From Methanomicrobiales archaeon (lineage in GTDB: Archaea > Halobacteriota > Methanomicrobia > Methanomicrobiales > JACTUA01), in contig JAJRCY010000033.1 in the NCBI GenBank assembly GCA_028678715.1, forward strand, positions 1 through 8,361: a stretch of DNA of 8,361 bases. The letters are read 5' to 3'. The position numbers and the translations under genes are program-made. Below are positions 6,759-8,361 of the stretch, one piece after another. The notes below the pieces were generated by a model that saw only the letters and a list, made by a program, of their open reading frames with translations, was not told where the DNA came from and made no database searches. Position 1 is the first letter of the stretch; each line of letters begins with the position of its first letter.

Positions 6759-6778
6759 AAATCAAAGAAATTTGATTT
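6759..6778. promoter_or_regulatory. Perfect 8-bp inverted repeat next to TATA element (candidate operator)
   Basis: AAATCAAA (6759-6766) and TTTGATTT (6771-6778) are exact reverse complements separated by GAAA. On the minus strand the site lies 20-40 bp downstream of the TATA element at 6798-6807, where transcription would begin. A dimeric regulator bound here would block initiation. The position and perfect symmetry suggest an operator; the regulator is unknown. Chance symmetry in AT-rich DNA is the main alternative. Confidence 0.4.
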
Positions 6779-6797
6779 ATTTACATGGCTCAATATA

Positions 6798-6807
6798 TTT
6801 ATATAAA
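6798..6807 (-). promoter_or_regulatory. Archaeal TATA box, probably for the giant protease gene
   Basis: TTTATATAAA is a self-complementary match to the archaeal TATA consensus inside an AT-rich stretch (6791-6815). Transcription about 25 bp downstream on the minus strand would start near 6775 and leave a leader of roughly 150 nt before the ATG at 6625. A second candidate, TTTAAA at 6728-6733, would give a leader near 80 nt. No good purine-rich BRE was seen. The palindrome could also work on the plus strand, but no plus-strand gene follows. Confidence 0.5.
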
Positions 6808-6850
6808 TAAAATCATCTCTCCTGAGTACCCGCGGTGCCCTGCCGACGAG

Positions 6851-6868
6851 AAAAGGGGGAATCCCTTC
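6851..6868 (-). terminator. Short stem-loop followed by T run, candidate terminator of DUF2207 gene
   Basis: On the minus strand GAAGGG-ATTCC-CCCTTTTC forms a 5-bp stem (AAGGG/CCCTT) and ends in TTTT at 6851-6854. It lies about 110 bases after the DUF2207 stop and before the protease promoter, a sensible place to end the upstream transcript. The stem is short. Confidence 0.35.
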
Positions 6869-6926
6869 ACGGGAACCTCTCTCCTCCCCGTATCCCTCCC
6901 CGAGTAATCACATTTCTTGAACATGC

Positions 6927-6966
6927 CCCCCGGGTTCAGGAACAATGAAGAGGAGAAACCCGGGGG
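6927..6966 (-). terminator. Stable stem-loop just after the DUF2207 stop codon
   Basis: CCCCCGGGTT (6927-6936) and AACCCGGGGG (6957-6966) form a perfect 10-bp GC-rich stem with a 20-base loop. It begins 8 bases after the stop codon of the DUF2207 gene in the direction of transcription. No T run follows directly, so it may protect the mRNA 3' end or slow the polymerase ahead of the T run at 6851-6854 rather than terminate alone. Confidence 0.45.
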
Positions 6967-6974
6967 AGGATCCC

Positions 6975-8361
6975 TCACCGTCCCCCTGCACCCCCGCCGC
7001 CGAAACCCCCGCCCCCGCCGAAGCCGCCGCCGCCGTGGAATCCCCCTCCGCCCCCGCCCCGCGAGGGAGGGACGAAGGTGGCCAGCGGCACGAAACCCAT
7101 GTGGAGCGCGGGGGCGATCTGAACGTCGGGGATATCGATCTTCAGCTCCTTCATGGCCTCCACCACCTTGTCTCCCACACCCAGCGCGGTTCCGTACACC
7201 AGCCACTCCCCCCACATGGCCAGGTCCGCGGGCGCGTACTGCCGCATCAGGGCCAGGTCCGAGAGGAAGCGGGTGAAGGCGTCCCACTGGAGCTTCTCCT
7301 GGTAGTAGTTCCCCTTCCATTTCCCGAAGAGGGTGGAGGGGAAGGCCCAGGCAACCGCACATTCGATCGCTGCGGCGATGCCGAGGAACGCGGCCGGGAG
7401 GAGGAGGCCGCCGGCCTGGGGACCCCAGACCAGCACCAGGATGGCGATCCCTGCGACGATGGCTGCGCCGAGGAGCAGGGGGATCACCTTCGGCCTGCCG
7501 TCGATGACGAACCGGGATGCGACGGAGGCATCGGGTTGCGTGGAGAGCCCGTCCAGGGTGGCCTTCATCCGCATGACCTCGGCCTCCTTCAGCCGGTCGG
7601 ACCGGGCCTCGGTGGCCAGGGCCTGGAAGTATCCCGTGCGGACCACATCCCCGTGGCCGGTGTTCCTGAGGAAGTTGATCACCCGCTGCTCGTACGGATC
7701 CTCCACCGTGGGTTGCAGGATCCGGATCTCAAGGTCAGGGGTGTGGTCTCTCATCAGGTTCCCGATCCCGCCGAGGAGGCCGCCCCGGGGCTGGGGGGCC
7801 TCCTCTCCCGTCTCCCTGATCTGGAGTATCTTCCGGTGGTGCAGGTCCAGGATGGTGGCGTACAGGCCATTCGCATCAAAGTCCAGGGCATCCCCGCGGA
7901 AGACAAGGTTCACCACCCAGGGCTTGAGCGTCCGGTCAGGAACAAAGGAGAGGTACTCCGGTACCACCGCCTCCAGCTCCTGGCCGTGGCGCCTCCAGAT
8001 CCAGTAGAGGAGGAAGGGCATGCCAAGGGCGAGGGCACCGGCCAGCACGAGCAGCACCCCCCCTGCATAATACGGGATGCTCCAGAGCAGGCTGGCCTGC
8101 TCCGCCTTCCCCTTCACGTCGGCCACGGCGTCCGGGAATCCCTGGAATCCGTCCGTGAAGGCCCGGGTGGCCAGGATCTCATACCCCAGCACCTCGTCCT
8201 TTCCCGCCCTCCCGGTGAGGAGAAGGGAGTTACCGGTCCGCGTGACCGAGAGGAACGGCGGGTAGGGATACACACCCGCTACACCGCCGGACGGGAGGGT
8301 GAGGGTGACGGCGCGGTAGGGCACGTGGGCGTCAGCGAGCCGCAGGTTCAGGTGGCTGAAC
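6975..8361 (-). CDS. DUF2207 family membrane protein with glycine-rich C-terminal tail, partial at N terminus
   Basis: The visible 461 residues run in frame off the window edge. A GTG at 8324 lies inside the conserved part and is not the real start, because the 12 codons before it (FSHLNLRLADAH) remain open. Order: end of an extracellular beta-rich domain (to about 90), membrane segment at about 94-122, cytoplasmic region at about 125-290, two membrane segments at about 292-312 and 316-340, then the family signature WDAFTRFLSDLALM with LVYGTALGVGDKV (about 359-398). The last 27 residues are mostly Gly with a few Phe. This layout, including the Gly-rich tail, is typical of DUF2207 (COG4907-like) proteins, whose function is not established. 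TGA stop at 6975-6977. The downstream stem-loops and long gap suggest the transcript ends before the protease gene. Confidence 0.85.
   Translation of the reverse strand, partial: FSHLNLRLADAHVPYRAVTLTLPSGGVAGVYPYPPFLSVTRTGNSLLLTGRAGKDEVLGYEILATRAFTDGFQGFPDAVADVKGKAEQASLLWSIPYYAGGVLLVLAGALALGMPFLLYWIWRRHGQELEAVVPEYLSFVPDRTLKPWVVNLVFRGDALDFDANGLYATILDLHHRKILQIRETGEEAPQPRGGLLGGIGNLMRDHTPDLEIRILQPTVEDPYEQRVINFLRNTGHGDVVRTGYFQALATEARSDRLKEAEVMRMKATLDGLSTQPDASVASRFVIDGRPKVIPLLLGAAIVAGIAILVLVWGPQAGGLLLPAAFLGIAAAIECAVAWAFPSTLFGKWKGNYYQEKLQWDAFTRFLSDLALMRQYAPADLAMWGEWLVYGTALGVGDKVVEAMKELKIDIPDVQIAPALHMGFVPLATFVPPSRGGGGGGFHGGGGFGGGGGFGGGGAGGR

Larger units (their letters stand above)
6626..6974. other. 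Gene-free region with promoter and terminator signals
   Basis: These 349 bp carry no convincing gene. The half nearer the giant protease gene (about 6690-6815) is sharply AT-rich and holds the promoter elements listed separately. The half nearer the DUF2207 stop (about 6816-6974) is GC-rich again and holds two stem-loops. The gap and the promoter-like island argue that the protease gene is transcribed on its own rather than with the DUF2207 gene upstream of it. Confidence 0.6.

Noticed and set aside
7333..8007. Plus-strand 224-codon frame opposite the DUF2207 gene
   Set aside because: It is antisense to a conserved membrane protein with clear family signatures, and its product is Arg/Ser-rich without any recognisable feature.

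Overview
The window is GC-rich with a short AT-rich island and looks like chromosomal DNA of a euryarchaeon, most likely a methanogen of the Methanomicrobiales. This is an inference. The grounds are a TTTATATAAA-type archaeal TATA element, a short stand-alone AroQ-class chorismate mutase, a large secreted protein built from peptidase and PKD modules, and a DUF2207 membrane protein. No rRNA, tRNA, CRISPR array, insertion sequence or phage gene was seen.

Layout: (1) 1-123, plus strand: the tail of a flavodoxin/FMN-reductase-like gene, cut short by a stop just after the flavin-binding motif. (2) 210-842, minus strand: an integral-membrane site-2-protease-like metalloprotease (M50). (3) 843-915: a 73-bp divergent promoter region. 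(4) 916-1200, plus strand: chorismate mutase. (5) 1250-6625, minus strand: a giant secreted protein of about 1791 residues. Its order is signal peptide, N-terminal region of unknown function, C11 (clostripain-type) cysteine peptidase, Ig-like domain, M14 zinc carboxypeptidase, two PKD domains, beta-domain copy A, three PKD domains, beta-domain copy B. (6) 6626-6974: a gene-free promoter/terminator region with a palindromic TATA element, a perfect 8-bp inverted repeat and two stem-loops. (7) 6975 to beyond 8361, minus strand: a DUF2207 membrane protein with a glycine-rich tail, lacking its N terminus.

The most interesting element is the giant protein. It carries two apparently intact, unrelated peptidases on one chain. 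If the C11 unit cuts after Arg/Lys, as clostripain does, and the M14 unit removes basic C-terminal residues, as an Asp at the carboxypeptidase 255 position hints, the two would act in sequence as a cut-and-trim enzyme outside the cell. The PKD and beta-domain modules would act as spacers or substrate/surface binders. The other genes do not form an evident pathway with it.
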